Below are positions 10,407-21,450 of a DNA stretch of 64,000 nucleotides, piece by piece. The translations under genes were made by a program, and so were the position numbers. How positions within the stretch are numbered: position 1 is the stretch's first letter; every line of letters begins with the position of its first letter. Location: the NCBI GenBank assembly GCA_002077065.1, contig NAJO01000032.1, positions 62,001 through 126,000 of the forward strand, in the 5' to 3' direction. The DNA is from Cryoendolithus antarcticus (Eukaryota; Ascomycota; Dothideomycetes; Cladosporiales; Cladosporiaceae). The notes under the pieces were generated by a model, which saw only the letters and a list, made by a program, of their open reading frames with translations, was not told the DNA's origin and searched no databases.

Positions 10407-12650
10407 ATGGATATCACTTCCATGCTCAGCTCCGACGATGGGCCACCCAAGAAATCACCGGTCGCGCAGAGGGCTACAAGCTCGGGATCTGCACATGTGT
10501 TCTCAGGCAATGGCATACGGCCTCCACCTCCGCCTTTGTCGAGGCACTCGTCCCAGCAAAGTGGCCCAGGCTGGCCGTCCACGCCTCACGAAAACGATCC
10601 CTACGCTCAGAGTGCACGGCGGCACACTCCGAGTGCAAGTCTCACTCCGCTGCAGACCCGCGGTCCGGCTGGACAGTTCCCTTTCTCCGGCCAGGCGTCA
10701 GCCAGCCCGAGTGGCTATTCTCAACAGCATACGCCCTTGACACATACGCCTGGAGGACATCCTCAATATCTCCCACAGCAGTCGCAGCCGCCCTCACTCG
10801 GTCAGCATCACCCGCAGAGCGCACATCCGCAATTGTACAGGCAGCAGACGTCCTCATCGTCACCTACTCCCTCTTCACAAAACGCTCAGCCGCCATATGG
10901 CATACGTCAAAGTCCGCTTGCTGCTACTTCGCATCTGCCTCATCAGGCACCACCGCCTCACTTCCAACAATATCCATCACATCCGGGTACGCCACTTGGA
11001 CCACCATCACTCCAGCAACGTGGCTCTGCACATAGCGCGCATCAGGATGTCTACAGTCCTTTGCATCAACGAAATCTCTCGGGTGTATCGAACGGCGTCG
11101 CTGGAGGCTCGCCGGCCCGTCAGTACTTGCACATGGGCCAGCAGCAATCGCAAGCACCGATCGTCAGTGAGTACTTCGAGCGCGAGCGTAGTTTGTCCGT
11201 CAGTCCGAAGACTCAAGTACCAGTACGCGTGCCGTCATTGGGATCAAGACAAAGTAGCTATCAGGAGCCACAAAGCGCCAGAAGTTCCATGCACGTGCCT
11301 ATGGCGCAGCCTGTGGTGTTACAAAATCATGTGATGCAAAATGGAGTGTCACAAGCCAATACACGCCAGACGCCTCCGGTCCCTCTTACCAACGCCACGC
11401 CTCAGTCGCTCCTCCCTGCGAACGTAGCTACGGACGCACCTGCCCCACCACCTCAACATCATTCCGAGAAGATGGGCATGAAGCACCTCATTGCTCCGGC
11501 TCCTGCTACAGTGAAGCAACAATCACCCGTGGCAATGAATGTCTCGCTAAAACGGAGTGCATCTCCTGAGATGCTATCGACTGCACCGCGTACCAAAATG
11601 ATCAAAACACGACCCGCCGAGAGACCTCCATGGGCACGACTGCATCACCAAAACCCACATTACAAGTCGAACGGTCATCCAGTCACTACAAATGGTTACG
11701 GAAATGACGCGAGTGCACCAAAGCCAGTGGCACAGGAGGGTCAAAAGGCTGTGGTTCCCGACACCTGTCTCGCGAACGCTCGTGAGCTTTTAGGCGGCTG
11801 GGAAGCCTCATATCAAGGTAAATTACTGAATCCGAGCATGTACAAGGTCGTACAGGATTGGCTTTGGATGAAACTGTCGGATCTAGACCAGGTTGATCCA
11901 GCCATGCTCGAGATTGAAGCGAAGATAGGCAAGCTGCTCAACAAAAGCGACGGAAACCGAGCTAGTTTCGGCGTATCGAGCACCTGCACCGTGGCTGAAT
12001 CGCACAACCACCTCCTCAGCTTCGAGTCACAAATGGACCCTCCGGAGTATCAAGCCATAAACGAAGCTCTCAATCAGTCCGTCATTAAAGCACAGGTGAA
12101 GGGACGTGAACCTATGAGATACAAGCGAATCGAGCAAACCGACTTCTCTCACCACCTAAATGCCACAGGTCTCTCACTCATTCCCGCAGCCCTGAAGCAG
12201 TACACGATCTCCCGCCCACCGCGGCTGCGAGTAAGCCACGATAAAGCAACCCAATCCCTCAAGGCCGCAATCATCAAGCTCCCCGTGGCAAACCTGCACA
12301 TCCACGCCCCAGACGGCGCCTACGACTGCCGAATCTCCATCAACATCGAGCTCAATCTCCTTCCTCTCCTCGCCGCCGCACAGCTCAAACTGGAAGATAT
12401 AATCGACCACGGAGCGCCCGCAGAGCCGAGCCGTCAGAAGAACAGGATGAATTACAAGCATTTGGCTTATGATATCGATCTTACGGCTGTGCAGCAGGGG
12501 GACAAGATGAGCTATGAGTTAGAACTGGAGGTTGATGCGGGGTTGTTGAGAGCTCATATGGGGATGCTGATGAGGCGGGAGCCGAGTGCTTATGTGGAGA
12601 TCGTGAGTGGGTTTCTGGAGAATGCGCAGTTCTTGATGAGGGCAAGGTAG
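10407..12650 (+). CDS. CET1: mRNA-capping enzyme beta subunit (RNA 5'-triphosphatase)
   Basis: One uninterrupted frame of 747 residues. Residues 1-400 are low-complexity Pro/Gln/Ser-rich. The C-terminal ~300 residues form the tunnel-fold triphosphatase: motif EIEAKIG at 502-508 supplies metal-binding glutamates on the first strand, a Lys/Arg-bearing strand follows (MRYKRIEQTD), then YDCRISINIE, and SYELELEVD with Glu704/706/708 on the last metal-binding strand. Fungal Cet1-type enzymes remove the gamma phosphate of nascent pre-mRNA in a metal-dependent reaction and work with the guanylyltransferase in the nucleus. The segment with PPWA (near residue 410), just before the catalytic domain, resembles the position of the guanylyltransferase-binding peptide of yeast Cet1, but this is inference. 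Family call rests on the two paired-Glu motifs in the right order and spacing. Confidence 0.88.
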   Translation: MDITSMLSSDDGPPKKSPVAQRATSSGSAHVFSGNGIRPPPPPLSRHSSQQSGPGWPSTPHENDPYAQSARRHTPSASLTPLQTRGPAGQFPFSGQASASPSGYSQQHTPLTHTPGGHPQYLPQQSQPPSLGQHHPQSAHPQLYRQQTSSSSPTPSSQNAQPPYGIRQSPLAATSHLPHQAPPPHFQQYPSHPGTPLGPPSLQQRGSAHSAHQDVYSPLHQRNLSGVSNGVAGGSPARQYLHMGQQQSQAPIVSEYFERERSLSVSPKTQVPVRVPSLGSRQSSYQEPQSARSSMHVPMAQPVVLQNHVMQNGVSQANTRQTPPVPLTNATPQSLLPANVATDAPAPPPQHHSEKMGMKHLIAPAPATVKQQSPVAMNVSLKRSASPEMLSTAPRTKMIKTRPAERPPWARLHHQNPHYKSNGHPVTTNGYGNDASAPKPVAQEGQKAVVPDTCLANARELLGGWEASYQGKLLNPSMYKVVQDWLWMKLSDLDQVDPAMLEIEAKIGKLLNKSDGNRASFGVSSTCTVAESHNHLLSFESQMDPPEYQAINEALNQSVIKAQVKGREPMRYKRIEQTDFSHHLNATGLSLIPAALKQYTISRPPRLRVSHDKATQSLKAAIIKLPVANLHIHAPDGAYDCRISINIELNLLPLLAAAQLKLEDIIDHGAPAEPSRQKNRMNYKHLAYDIDLTAVQQGDKMSYELELEVDAGLLRAHMGMLMRREPSAYVEIVSGFLENAQFLMRAR

Positions 12651-13296
12651 GGGTCTCGAGGGTTGGGGGGGATGTGAATAGCGAGGAGGGGGGTGGTGTG
12701 GGTTAGCATTGGCGTTTTGGTGAGATTTTGAGAGAGGGAGATGGGGAGATGTATGATAGGGATACCCAGACAGTGTACGAGAAGCAAGCTGAGCCCATCA
12801 ACTCCTTCTCATCCATCGAACAGGAACTTTAGATTCGTGCCTCAGGCGTGAAGCATGTCACCCTTGCCTCCTACCTCGTCTCCAGCACAGCACATGCGCA
12901 GCGACGCGCAACGGACTCCTAGATCACTGCAGCGTCACCATGCTCCATGTAGGTCTGGTAACACAATCCCGGGCAGCGTCTGCGGACGATCGTAGCGTGA
13001 TCGACTGAGATCATATTTCGGACAGCGCTGCTGCTGCGGCGCTGCTTCATACGCGTCCTCTTCGCCAAAATCAAGACGCTCTTACCCGCTCGGATCGCTG
13101 TCTCAGTTTGTTGTGAGTACAGCTTTGAGATCAAGCAAGGGATGTAGTGACTATTATCGTGCCGGGCGGTGCAATTGCACTCAGTGGCCCAGATACTGTA
13201 GGCCGGCCTGCAAGAGGGCAGACAATGGTCACTCACCACTGATAGAGACAGACCCTAGCTCGACTTCCTGATTGTTCACCTAGGCCATCGTCGACT
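12651..13296. other. Intergenic spacer
   Basis: Between two + strand genes. No supported gene, repeat array or RNA; the open stretch on the - strand at 12919-13239 has no family features. Confidence 0.6.
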
Positions 13297-14928
13297 ATGG
13301 ATCTCAATACCACCTCACACGAGGCGTACTTGCACTCTCTCCGTGTTCCGGACGCTTCGGAGACCAATCACATAGCCTCCATCCAAGCTCGAAGAGCATC
13401 TGAGATTGATCAGCAGTACCACGATCGTCCAGACAATTCAGACTGCCATGGCGCTGCGACTAAGATTCAAGCAGCATATCGCGGACATCGCAAGCGACGA
13501 CAGCTGGGCGGGCTTGCGCTGGACCCCTCCCGTCGCTGGTCGGAAGCCATACGAGAATGGCAGTATCGACGTGCTGCTAAACCTGAGGACGACATTACGG
13601 ATGCTCCATACGATGCCAAAGCTCCACCAGATCGCCGGCGTTCGTCAACCGACGTTGCGAGGCAGAACTGGCGACGCTTGGCTTGGATCGCTGAGCACGC
13701 TGTTCACGACGATGCAGCTTCGCCGGCCGACCGCGGGGCCTCAGTGTCGACTTCAAGCGCCAGCAGACGCTCAAGCTCATCCGCGGTTCCACAGGCCGCT
13801 CAGCACTCAATGCTCCTGGACCAACGATACTTCCTCGAAATGGTCGATCATACGCACCGTCACGGCGCGAATCTACAAATGTATCATGAGTACTGGCAAC
13901 GAGATGCAACGACTGAGAACTTCTTCCACTGGCTAGATCACGGCGCCGGGCGAGGTCTCAGCTTACCGTTGTGTGATCGTCAGACGTTGAATGCAGAGCG
14001 TGTCAGGTACTTGAGCAGCGAAGAGAGAAAGGCGTACGCTGTGACCATTGACGATGATGGGTTTCTGCGATGGGCGAAGAACGGAGCGCTGGTCGACACT
14101 GATGCGACGAAGTTTCGAGACTCGGTCCATGGAATCGTTCCCATCGATGCGCTGGATCCGGCGTTCAAGCTTGAAGATGTTGACGAATCATACAACCTAG
14201 GTGCCGAGAAGCCAGCCGATGCCCAAAGCAACGCGCGAGACGAGTCAAGCCCACCTACTCGGCTGCATTCACCACGTGCCTCAGACCACAGCAGTGCAGC
14301 GCCATCCAAGGTAGTCCATAAGCTCCCCACAACACATCGACATCGGCCTTCCCCGGCTGCCTTGCTGAATCACCTCTTGCGTGCCTCTGTCAAGCCCTCA
14401 ACCTGGATATACGTCTGCTCTCCAAGTGGGACGCTCTACATCTCCCTCAAGACGCCAGGCTCGTTTCAGCACGCATCTTTCCTCTCAGGTGGACGTATTG
14501 CATCTGCCGGCTCTGTCGCCGTCTCTAAAGGCAAACTGACGTACTTGTCACCGTTAAGCGGACATTACAGACCCACAACCCTGAGCTTCAAAAAGTTCAG
14601 ACAGAGCCTTGAGGCTAGAGGCGTGGAGATGAAGGATGTGAGGGTCAGTCGCGCGATCAACGTACTGAAAGCTATTGAGGTGTATTCTGGCGTGAAGGGC
14701 GGGCTGCGCAAGTCATTCCATCCACACGCCAAGGAGAAGACGATGGGGAGTAGAGGTCAGAGCGATGGCGAGAGTCGAACGCAGCAAGTGCACGATCTTC
14801 TGCAGGAAATCGAGGGTGTATCTGCTACGCAATTGATACAGACACGTTGGGAGCGCGAGCATGGAGGGAGCCGAGTCAGAAGGGCCAAAAGCCTTAGAGC
14901 TGTTGGAGGAAGGGGAAGTATCGCATGA
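13297..14928 (+). CDS. IQ-motif (calmodulin-binding) protein of unknown function
   Basis: Single-exon frame of 543 residues. Near residue 53 the sequence AATKIQAAYRGHRKRRQ is a good IQ motif (IQxxxRGxxxRR), the usual calmodulin-binding helix. The central block (about 170-290) is well ordered: LDQRYFLEMVDHTHRHGANL, then FFHWLDHGAGRGLSLPLCDR, then LSSEERKAYAVTIDDDGFL and WAKNG, a combination I know from a fungal IQ-domain family with no assigned role. Residues 290-350 are Ser/Pro-rich and disordered. The C-terminal third contains SLKTPGSFQHASFLSGGRI and SPLSGHYRPT, suggesting a second conserved module. No membrane segment. Calcium/calmodulin control is inferred from the IQ motif alone. Confidence 0.85.
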   Translation: MDLNTTSHEAYLHSLRVPDASETNHIASIQARRASEIDQQYHDRPDNSDCHGAATKIQAAYRGHRKRRQLGGLALDPSRRWSEAIREWQYRRAAKPEDDITDAPYDAKAPPDRRRSSTDVARQNWRRLAWIAEHAVHDDAASPADRGASVSTSSASRRSSSSAVPQAAQHSMLLDQRYFLEMVDHTHRHGANLQMYHEYWQRDATTENFFHWLDHGAGRGLSLPLCDRQTLNAERVRYLSSEERKAYAVTIDDDGFLRWAKNGALVDTDATKFRDSVHGIVPIDALDPAFKLEDVDESYNLGAEKPADAQSNARDESSPPTRLHSPRASDHSSAAPSKVVHKLPTTHRHRPSPAALLNHLLRASVKPSTWIYVCSPSGTLYISLKTPGSFQHASFLSGGRIASAGSVAVSKGKLTYLSPLSGHYRPTTLSFKKFRQSLEARGVEMKDVRVSRAINVLKAIEVYSGVKGGLRKSFHPHAKEKTMGSRGQSDGESRTQQVHDLLQEIEGVSATQLIQTRWEREHGGSRVRRAKSLRAVGGRGSIA

Positions 14929-15099
14929 GTCCTCTAATACCTGAGTAACGTGGCGCGCCCGAGAGATGTTATATACGGTATATCCGAATCCCTCTGCACA
15001 CACAACGGTCTCGCGGACAGCAGGATGGCTAAGTGCCCGGACCATTTCCTGAGCCATGCAATACAGCCTTGCACATCAACTCTACGGCTCAACCAAAGT

Positions 15100-16930
15100 C
15101 TATAGCTTCATCCCCAGCGCCTTATGCACCTTCAACGCCTGCTTCATCGACAAGTCAAGCATGATTTCCTGTCATGGCAGTCAGTATCACCCACACAGTG
15201 CACAATACCGGAAACTCACCTCAGACCCTCCAGGGATGGCATAAGCCCTCACATCCCGATACAGCCTCTCGACCTTCGCACCCTGGCCTCCTCGGCTATA
15301 GCTCAACCCGCCGAAAATTTGCGCCGCCTCTCGCGCGCAGAACTCAAATGTCAAAGTACTCTGTGCCTTGCAACCGGCAATCGCACCGCCAAGCTTGAGC
15401 ATAGCCTCCGTGTCGCCCATGCTCTGGCATTGGAAGACCAGATTCTCGAGCCAGTTGTAGGATGCCTCGATTTGCCTTGCCATCTGCGCAAGTTTCATGC
15501 GGATAACGGCGTGATTGATCAACTTGGTGCCGAAAGTCTTGCGCTTGTTGGCGTACTTGACGGACTCTTCGTAGCAGACGCGACTAAAACGGATCGCTTG
15601 GATGATGATACCGATGCGCTCATGGTTGAAGTTCGTCATAATGACTTTGAATCCCTGGTTCTCTTTGCCGATGAGGTTCTCGACGGGCACCTTGACGTCT
15701 TCGAAGGTTATGTAGGTAGTTCCGGAGGACCAGACACCCTGGCAATCCATGCGCCGGGTGCTGACGCCGCCAAAGGAGCGCTCGATGAGCAGCACGGAGA
15801 TGCCGTTCATGCCTTCACCTCCCGTGCGGACGGCAGTGGTGAAGTACTCGGACCAGATGCCGTTGGTGATCCATTTCTTCTCGCCGTTGACGATGTAGTG
15901 CTTGCCATCCTCCGTCAGCTTGGCTTCACAAGTCAAGTTCGCGACGTCTGAGCCAGCGTCGGGCTCAGTGATGGCGAGGCAGATGCGCTCATCACCTGCG
16001 AGGATCTTGGGGATGATGCGGTCAACTAGCGCTTTTTTGCCGTGCTTGACGACTGGTGGGCAGCCGATACCGAAACCACCCAAGACGTTCCAGACGAAGC
16101 CGCCGGAGCCCGTGCGGGAGAGCTCGTCGGTGATGAGGAGTTCGTGGAAGAGATCCCACTTCTCGGGTGCGACGCTTTTGATAGGCGTCTTTGTGAGGTG
16201 CGTGGGGTAGGGATGGATTCCGAGGAGGCCAGCGAGGTATCCCTTCTGGCCCAGAGCCTTGTAGATCTCGTCTGGCACTTTCTTCGCTTCGTCCCTGCAC
16301 GATCATCGTCAGTCGTCGGTTCACCTTGCAACGGTTGTGCCTGAGACCCACCAGTCCGTGACGTTCGGCATGATCTCCTCCTCAATCCACGCCCTGACCT
16401 CATCCCGCAAGTCTGCATGTGTCTGGTTGAAGTACGGCGAATGCCAGCTCTGATACCACGAAGGATCGGCATACGGCACCATATCACCAAACGCATCCAA
16501 TGCCTCGCGCTCCTCATGCGCAGCCGGGCCCGGCGATGGCACGACAACGCCCGGCTCAGCAATCGGAACTACCTTCTCTTGCTTCTCGGCTGCTGGTGGA
16601 GGAGTCGCGGGAGGTGTAGGCGGCGCGGCTTGCACTTTCGAGTCGAGCGAACCGACTTGAAGTCGTTGCTTGTACTTCTTGAGGATAGACTCGTTGTGGT
16701 ACTTCCAGAATTGCTTGCTGGCATCTTTGCCGCCGACGCGTGTGAGGACTGTGAGTAGTGTCAGCAGATCGCACTTATCAAGCGATCTAAGCAATGGACA
16801 CACTCTTCTTCCCGCCTGGATGCTCGTCCTGGAATTTGGTCAAGTCGTACACGTCCTCGTCCACGATGATCCAGAGATCATCAGGCTTCTTGTGAGCCGC
16901 GACATCGCTTGCGCTGAACGTCTTAGACAT
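15100..16930 (-). CDS. Cytochrome b5-acyl-CoA dehydrogenase fusion
   Basis: Four exons (16930-16804, 16748-16352, 16294-15220, 15168-15100) with introns of 55, 57 and 51 nt give 555 residues. Residues 1-75 are a cytochrome b5 haem domain with the axial-ligand motif DEHPGGKKILTRVGGKDAS and the second His in FWKYHNE. After a Pro/Ala linker (to about 135) comes a full acyl-CoA dehydrogenase: helical N-domain, AITEPDAGSDVAN for FAD/substrate, NGEKKWITNG, and the C-terminal helical domain ending in GGLSYSRGGQGAKVERL. It should oxidise an acyl-CoA to the 2-enoyl-CoA with FAD; the b5 domain suggests electron transfer within one chain. Such fusions are common in fungi. The C-terminus is Met-Lys-Leu, only partly like a PTS1 peroxisome signal, so location is open. 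The last exon has just 22 residues. Confidence 0.93.
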
Positions 16931-17446
16931 GATGAAGGAAAGGGTATAATGATGCAGGAACGCTGTGTGTTGTAGTGCTGCCCAATGGTGAAAGTGTAGG
17001 AGAAGAAACAGAAGCACCTAGCCTTGGTGTATACTCATCGTGCTTACACTCGGATCACGTTGCCATCCAGGCATTCGCCCGGCACACGCGATCTGGCATG
17101 TGAAGACGCTCCATCGCCGGCATGTGCTTCTCATCTGGACGTCACTTGATCACTTCTCAGCCGCGAAACGCCGTCCCAATTAGGAAACCTACTCGGCGCC
17201 GAGGTTCGCACCTTCCCGCGCTCATGTGCTGGTCGATGCTTTCACGTGTTGACGGCTGGGTCCGGGGTTTGTGGGGTGGCGTGGGGGATGCTATGGGGGG
17301 AACAGAAGAAAGTGGCGAGGAATTGCAGTGAGCTAGAGACTGGAAGCGCATTACAAGGGAACGCCATTTACAAGAGCGTCAGCGAAATTAGCTTATATCT
17401 CATACAGTATGTACAAGTCGCGCCTTCAGCTGCAGACTCCTCTCCC
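16931..17446. other. Intergenic: b5-ACAD promoter and COX10 3' side
   Basis: No supported gene. The segment after 17370 is probably 3' UTR of the haem O synthase gene. Confidence 0.6.
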
Positions 17447-19012
17447 TCACGCTCGCACACTCCCAGTATCATCATCCTCCCACTCCTCCTCGTCATCCTC
17501 CCCAACAACACCCCTCCAAACCCTCCCCACCAGTCCCTTCTTAAACACCATAGCCAGCACAAGCACTCCAGGCAAATGCCACACACTAGCCCAGAAAAGC
17601 TTCCTCGCGCTGCCTTGCTCTCCGTTCTTGCGCCAGAAGCCCCAAGCCTCCTTCACCATCCACGCATTGATTCCTGTACTCGCGACGACAAAGACCGGAT
17701 CCGTCAAGCCCTCTGTAGTGAGTAGGATGCAAATCGGAAACATGAGCAAGGAATAGCGGAAGCTGACGCGCGCGGCCATGGGTATATTGGTGCTGGTGAG
17801 CATTTTGTAGCCGGCTGCGGCGTACTCGTATCGGATGGCGTGGGAGAGCGCGAAGAAATGCGGGAATTGCCAGGCAAATAGCAGAGCGGCAAGGAGCCAG
17901 CCGCCGACTGCTTGCTCAGTGAAGAGCAGCTCCTGGCTCTCGGCCCAGACGTTCTGCAGCATCGTGGCTGAGGGTAATGGGGCAAAGGTGCTGTACTGGC
18001 TTGCGGCTGCGCACCAGCCCATAAGCGGTGGAATTGCGCCGACAATCGCGCCGACCCAGGTATTTATGGGATGAAGGCGTTTCAGGCCGGTGTAGATGAA
18101 GGAGTAGAGGACTATGTTGCTGGCTCCGAGGAGGGAGGTCGTGGGGTTGACGCCGTACCAGAGGGTTGCTGTGCCGAGGGCACCGGTTGCGATGGCAAAG
18201 AACAGGGCGGAGCGTTTGCTGATCAGGCCGCGGACTAGGGGTCTGTTACGCGTGCGGCTCATTTTCGCGTCGTGGGAGGGCTCGAAGAGCATGTTCAGGG
18301 TGTTTGCTGACGCTACTGTGAGGAAGGTGCCGGTTGTGAGGAAGGCAAGGGTGAGTGTGCTGAGAGAGGGCGCTGCGGTCGCAGAGGTGCTTAGCAAGGC
18401 TGGGACGGGGTAGATGGAGTAGGCGGCTGTGCTTGTGAGGACTATGAGGAAGGCCAGCCGGGGTTTTGAAAGCGACAGGTAGGTGTTCATCGTCCGCCTG
18501 AGAGAGCGAGCGGGCGCAGCAGAGGCAGCTTCGGAGAGTTGTGCTGAGGCGTCCAGAGGGAGTGGTGCGTTCGCTGCTGCTTCCTCCGCTGCTTTGGCTT
18601 CCTCTTTTAACCGCTTTCGTCTACGATGTGGAGGCTCTTCGGTGATTGGTAATACTGCGGATGGTATTGCTGTGGTGATGGATGCCGTCCTCGACTGCGC
18701 CTTCCGTTCCTGTGTACTTGATGCTGATACTTCCACTGGGTTCTCCCGCTCCACCTGCGCTGCTTCCATCCTCTGATCTCGAAACGCATTCTGCCAGAAG
18801 TACGATCGCTCATCTACCCTCTGCTCTCGACCTGCATTCTGCCAGAAGTAGGACCGCTCGATCTTCCCTCCTGCTATCTGCTTAATTCGAGTACTCCGCG
18901 TGAAGCCTCGCTGGTCCAGGCGAGGTAGTCGCAAGAGCTTCCTCGCGCATCGTATGCAGACATCGTCCAGTGGTATGGCATGAGGTCTTGCCAACGTTGA
19001 CGGACGGAACAT
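17447..19012 (-). CDS. COX10: Mitochondrial haem O synthase (protohaem IX farnesyltransferase)
   Basis: Single exon. I choose the ATG at 19012 ([11 protein letters not shown]..., 521 residues) because the five codons before it begin at a GTG and add nothing. The basic, acid-poor N-terminus ([20 protein letters not shown]) is a matrix-targeting presequence. The UbiA-type prenyltransferase core starts near residue 165: YLSLSKPRL, the Asn/Asp motif [52 protein letters not shown] and [19 protein letters not shown], with about eight membrane segments. It farnesylates haem b to haem O for cytochrome c oxidase in the inner membrane. Between presequence and core lies a 16-residue tandem duplication (residues 52-67 and 68-83). 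The extreme C-terminus is acidic ([13 protein letters not shown]). Confidence 0.96.
   Translation of the reverse strand: MFRPSTLARPHAIPLDDVCIRCARKLLRLPRLDQRGFTRSTRIKQIAGGKIERSYFWQNAGREQRVDERSYFWQNAFRDQRMEAAQVERENPVEVSASSTQERKAQSRTASITTAIPSAVLPITEEPPHRRRKRLKEEAKAAEEAAANAPLPLDASAQLSEAASAAPARSLRRTMNTYLSLSKPRLAFLIVLTSTAAYSIYPVPALLSTSATAAPSLSTLTLAFLTTGTFLTVASANTLNMLFEPSHDAKMSRTRNRPLVRGLISKRSALFFAIATGALGTATLWYGVNPTTSLLGASNIVLYSFIYTGLKRLHPINTWVGAIVGAIPPLMGWCAAASQYSTFAPLPSATMLQNVWAESQELLFTEQAVGGWLLAALLFAWQFPHFFALSHAIRYEYAAAGYKMLTSTNIPMAARVSFRYSLLMFPICILLTTEGLTDPVFVVASTGINAWMVKEAWGFWRKNGEQGSARKLFWASVWHLPGVLVLAMVFKKGLVGRVWRGVVGEDDEEEWEDDDTGSVRA
18764..18859 (-). repeat. 48-bp (16-residue) tandem duplication in COX10 N-terminus
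   Basis: Two adjacent copies encode [16 protein letters not shown] and [16 protein letters not shown]. Eleven or more of 16 residues match, including the block ERSYFWQNA. Exact multiple of three, so the frame is kept. Confidence 0.9.
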
Positions 19013-19629
19013 CCGGCCGATAATCACCAGTGTCGACTACCGACATATTATCTCGTTGAAGTCCAGATGTCAATGATCAGCCTTGCCAAGGCCATCTCCT
19101 TCGGGAAAGCGAGACGCCACTCAGACTAGGATCTCGAAACACGTAAACACATCACCCCCCTCTCCCAATGACCGTTGTCGCAATACTACAGCTACGAGTG
19201 ATAGTGTAGGCGCTCATATGACATAGTCACCTTATCCGACCTTGCGGAGGTATTCGCTATCAACGATGACCGTCCAACGCCGCCCTTCACATTGAGCACA
19301 CCACCTTGACTCGCGCTTGTTTCGCGTCCCTGATGGCAGATTGCACGCGTATCACACTCCTGCCTCGACCCTGGCCGGGTGCGAGCACCAGGGACTTGAG
19401 GCGTTTCGCACGTTCGACCATGCAAGCCGCTGTGCTTCGGACATGCCTGGTAGCAGTTCTGGGCCGTCTGCCACATCCGCGCTGCTCCTGTCAATCTTTT
19501 GTGTCACATCTGCTGGCCTGCATCGCCCTGCTGCAATGTAGAGTATGCGTAAGTACAAACGGTCTCCCTACTTGCTATCTGTTCCGGTGCTCTCCTGTCT
19601 CGTAGTACAGAGCCATAACAGATCAAGAT
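19013..19629. other. Divergent promoter region COX10 / 19630 gene
   Basis: 617-bp spacer between divergent genes. Short open frames on both strands have no recognisable content. No RNA gene seen. Confidence 0.6.
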
Positions 19630-21450
19630 ATGTCTACCACGCGTACGTTGTCGCACAAGCGACGGACCACAAGCACAAATATGCAGGTTCTCAATAGTGT
19701 GGCAATGCGTATCCAACAATTCGAGAAGAAGCCTAAGACGGGGCCTCGAGACTCCATGTCACCGCAGAATGAGGCATTCCTGCCCCGGAAGAGCTCAATC
19801 ATCGCGCCTGCCAAACGACCTACCACTGCTCCTACCTCATCGCCAAAAGTGGAGCAGTCAACAAAGGCCCTACCGAGCCTTCCTCAAGAAAGCACCTCCG
19901 CACGTGGGACCCTTGCTTCTAGCTCGCGACGGCGTCGACCTTCTCCTTTGCGCATTGGCATTCTAAATGGTCACACGACTATACCCATTCCCGACCTGAA
20001 GCTTACTATCCGATCTGAGGAGAGTGGCGAAACCAAGACGACAACACTTGAGCAGGTAATACCACCATCACCTCCCATTGGACGTCGAAGAAGATTCCGC
20101 AAGAGTCCAGCACCACCTCCTCCGAATACTGGTCCACTCGTAGACAGTTCAACGATGGGCAGTCAACACTCTCACCATGCTGTCGACGCTTCTACCGCCA
20201 CGGATGACTCGGACGCGCGCTCCGTTGGCAGTCAGACACGTCCTCGCAGCAAGGGTGTCAGACTGCCTCGGAGAAGCTCATTCAACGTCTTCAAGGCAAT
20301 GGACAGCAAAACACCCGTACCATCTGGCTTCACTGCGACGGTCATAGAAGTGCCCAGAGCTGCGACAGCGCCCAACTTGGACGACATGGCAGATGAGGAC
20401 ACGAGTGAAGATTTCGAAGAACCTCGCGGAAGAACAAGACATGTTCACCGTCACTCTGCACCCTCACCTGCTTTGTTGTCACATCCGATACAGCCTGCAT
20501 CGCCTGCTACTGTCACTGAACGGATAGCTGCACGACCTCTGAGTGCTGTCGATACAATCACTACTTATAGACCGGAAGACGAGGACATGGGTAATGCTCA
20601 AAGCTCCTCGCCTGAGGCAGATCGACTTCGCGTGTCAGCGCTCTCACCTACACTGCCATCACCTTCGCCGCTACCTGAGGACAGTCCGCATAAGTATGGA
20701 CTCAGAGATCGCATGGATACGCCTGATGGAGAGATACCGCCGCCAGATCTACAGGTGGCGAAGGCGAAGTGCAGGAGCAGTGGCCTGGAAATCTTCAATG
20801 TGAGTGATCTAATCACGACAGGTGGGCAACTTGCATGAGCATCGAGACTGACCAGCTCCCAGGAAGCCCGCTCCCTCCAATCCGCCGCCTCATTCCTGAA
20901 CGGCCTATCCTCCGCCCGCCGCCGCGCCGAATCGCGAACCCAACTCCGCAACCCCACAGACAGCACAAGCACCTCCCATCTCAGAGCGTCGTACTCGCAA
21001 TTCCCCTCCCAAAGCCACCTCAGCGCTTCAACCACCCACCTCCCCTCCCAATCAATCCTAAACATTGCCTCCCAATCAACCCTCCGTCTCCCCTCCCAAA
21101 CGCCCCTCCCCGAAACCATCGACCCACTCCTCGCCGTCGCCGCAGACGCAACCCAAGATACCCTATCCCGCGCCCTCGGCCACAGCACGAAATCCTCCGG
21201 CTTCGCTTACGCCCGTCCGCTCAGTATCACGCAGCTGAAATGCTACCGTAACCACGCGAGACTGCTGCCTACCAGTAACAAGTACGCGCCCGTGGAGTGT
21301 GCGGTCTGTCATGGCGATTTTGAGGGCGAGGGGTGGAGCTGTGGGTGGTGTGCTGTTAGGATGTGTGGGGTTTGTAGGCGGGAGTTTGCTGTGCATGGGG
21401 AGGAGGGTTTGCGAGGGAGGGTGAGGGGGGCGGAGATGGGGTGGGTGTGA
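19630..21450 (+). CDS. Unrecognised Ser/Pro-rich protein with Cys-rich C-terminus
   Basis: Two exons (19630-20799 and 20863-21450) with a 63-nt intron, GTGAGT...TCCCAG, encode 585 residues; reading through the intron stops at 20838. Residues 1-390 are mostly disordered, rich in Ser, Pro and Arg (for example RRRRPSPLRIGI, GRRRRFRKSPAPPPP). The second exon begins with EARSLQSAASFLNGLSSARR, a likely helix. The last 70 residues hold CAVCHGDFEGEGWSCGWC followed by MCGVCRREF, six cysteines in CxxC pairs (CAVC, CGWC, CGVC) that look like a small zinc-binding knuckle. No catalytic motif, signal peptide or membrane segment. The family is not one I can name; a scaffold or regulator is guesswork. Strong third-position bias in both exons supports real coding. 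Confidence 0.75.

Noticed and set aside
15124..15951. 275-codon open frame on the + strand
   Set aside because: Antisense to the acyl-CoA dehydrogenase exon, no start context or domain.
20598..21188. 196-codon open frame on the - strand
   Set aside because: Antisense to the Cys-knuckle gene; composition follows the sense codons.
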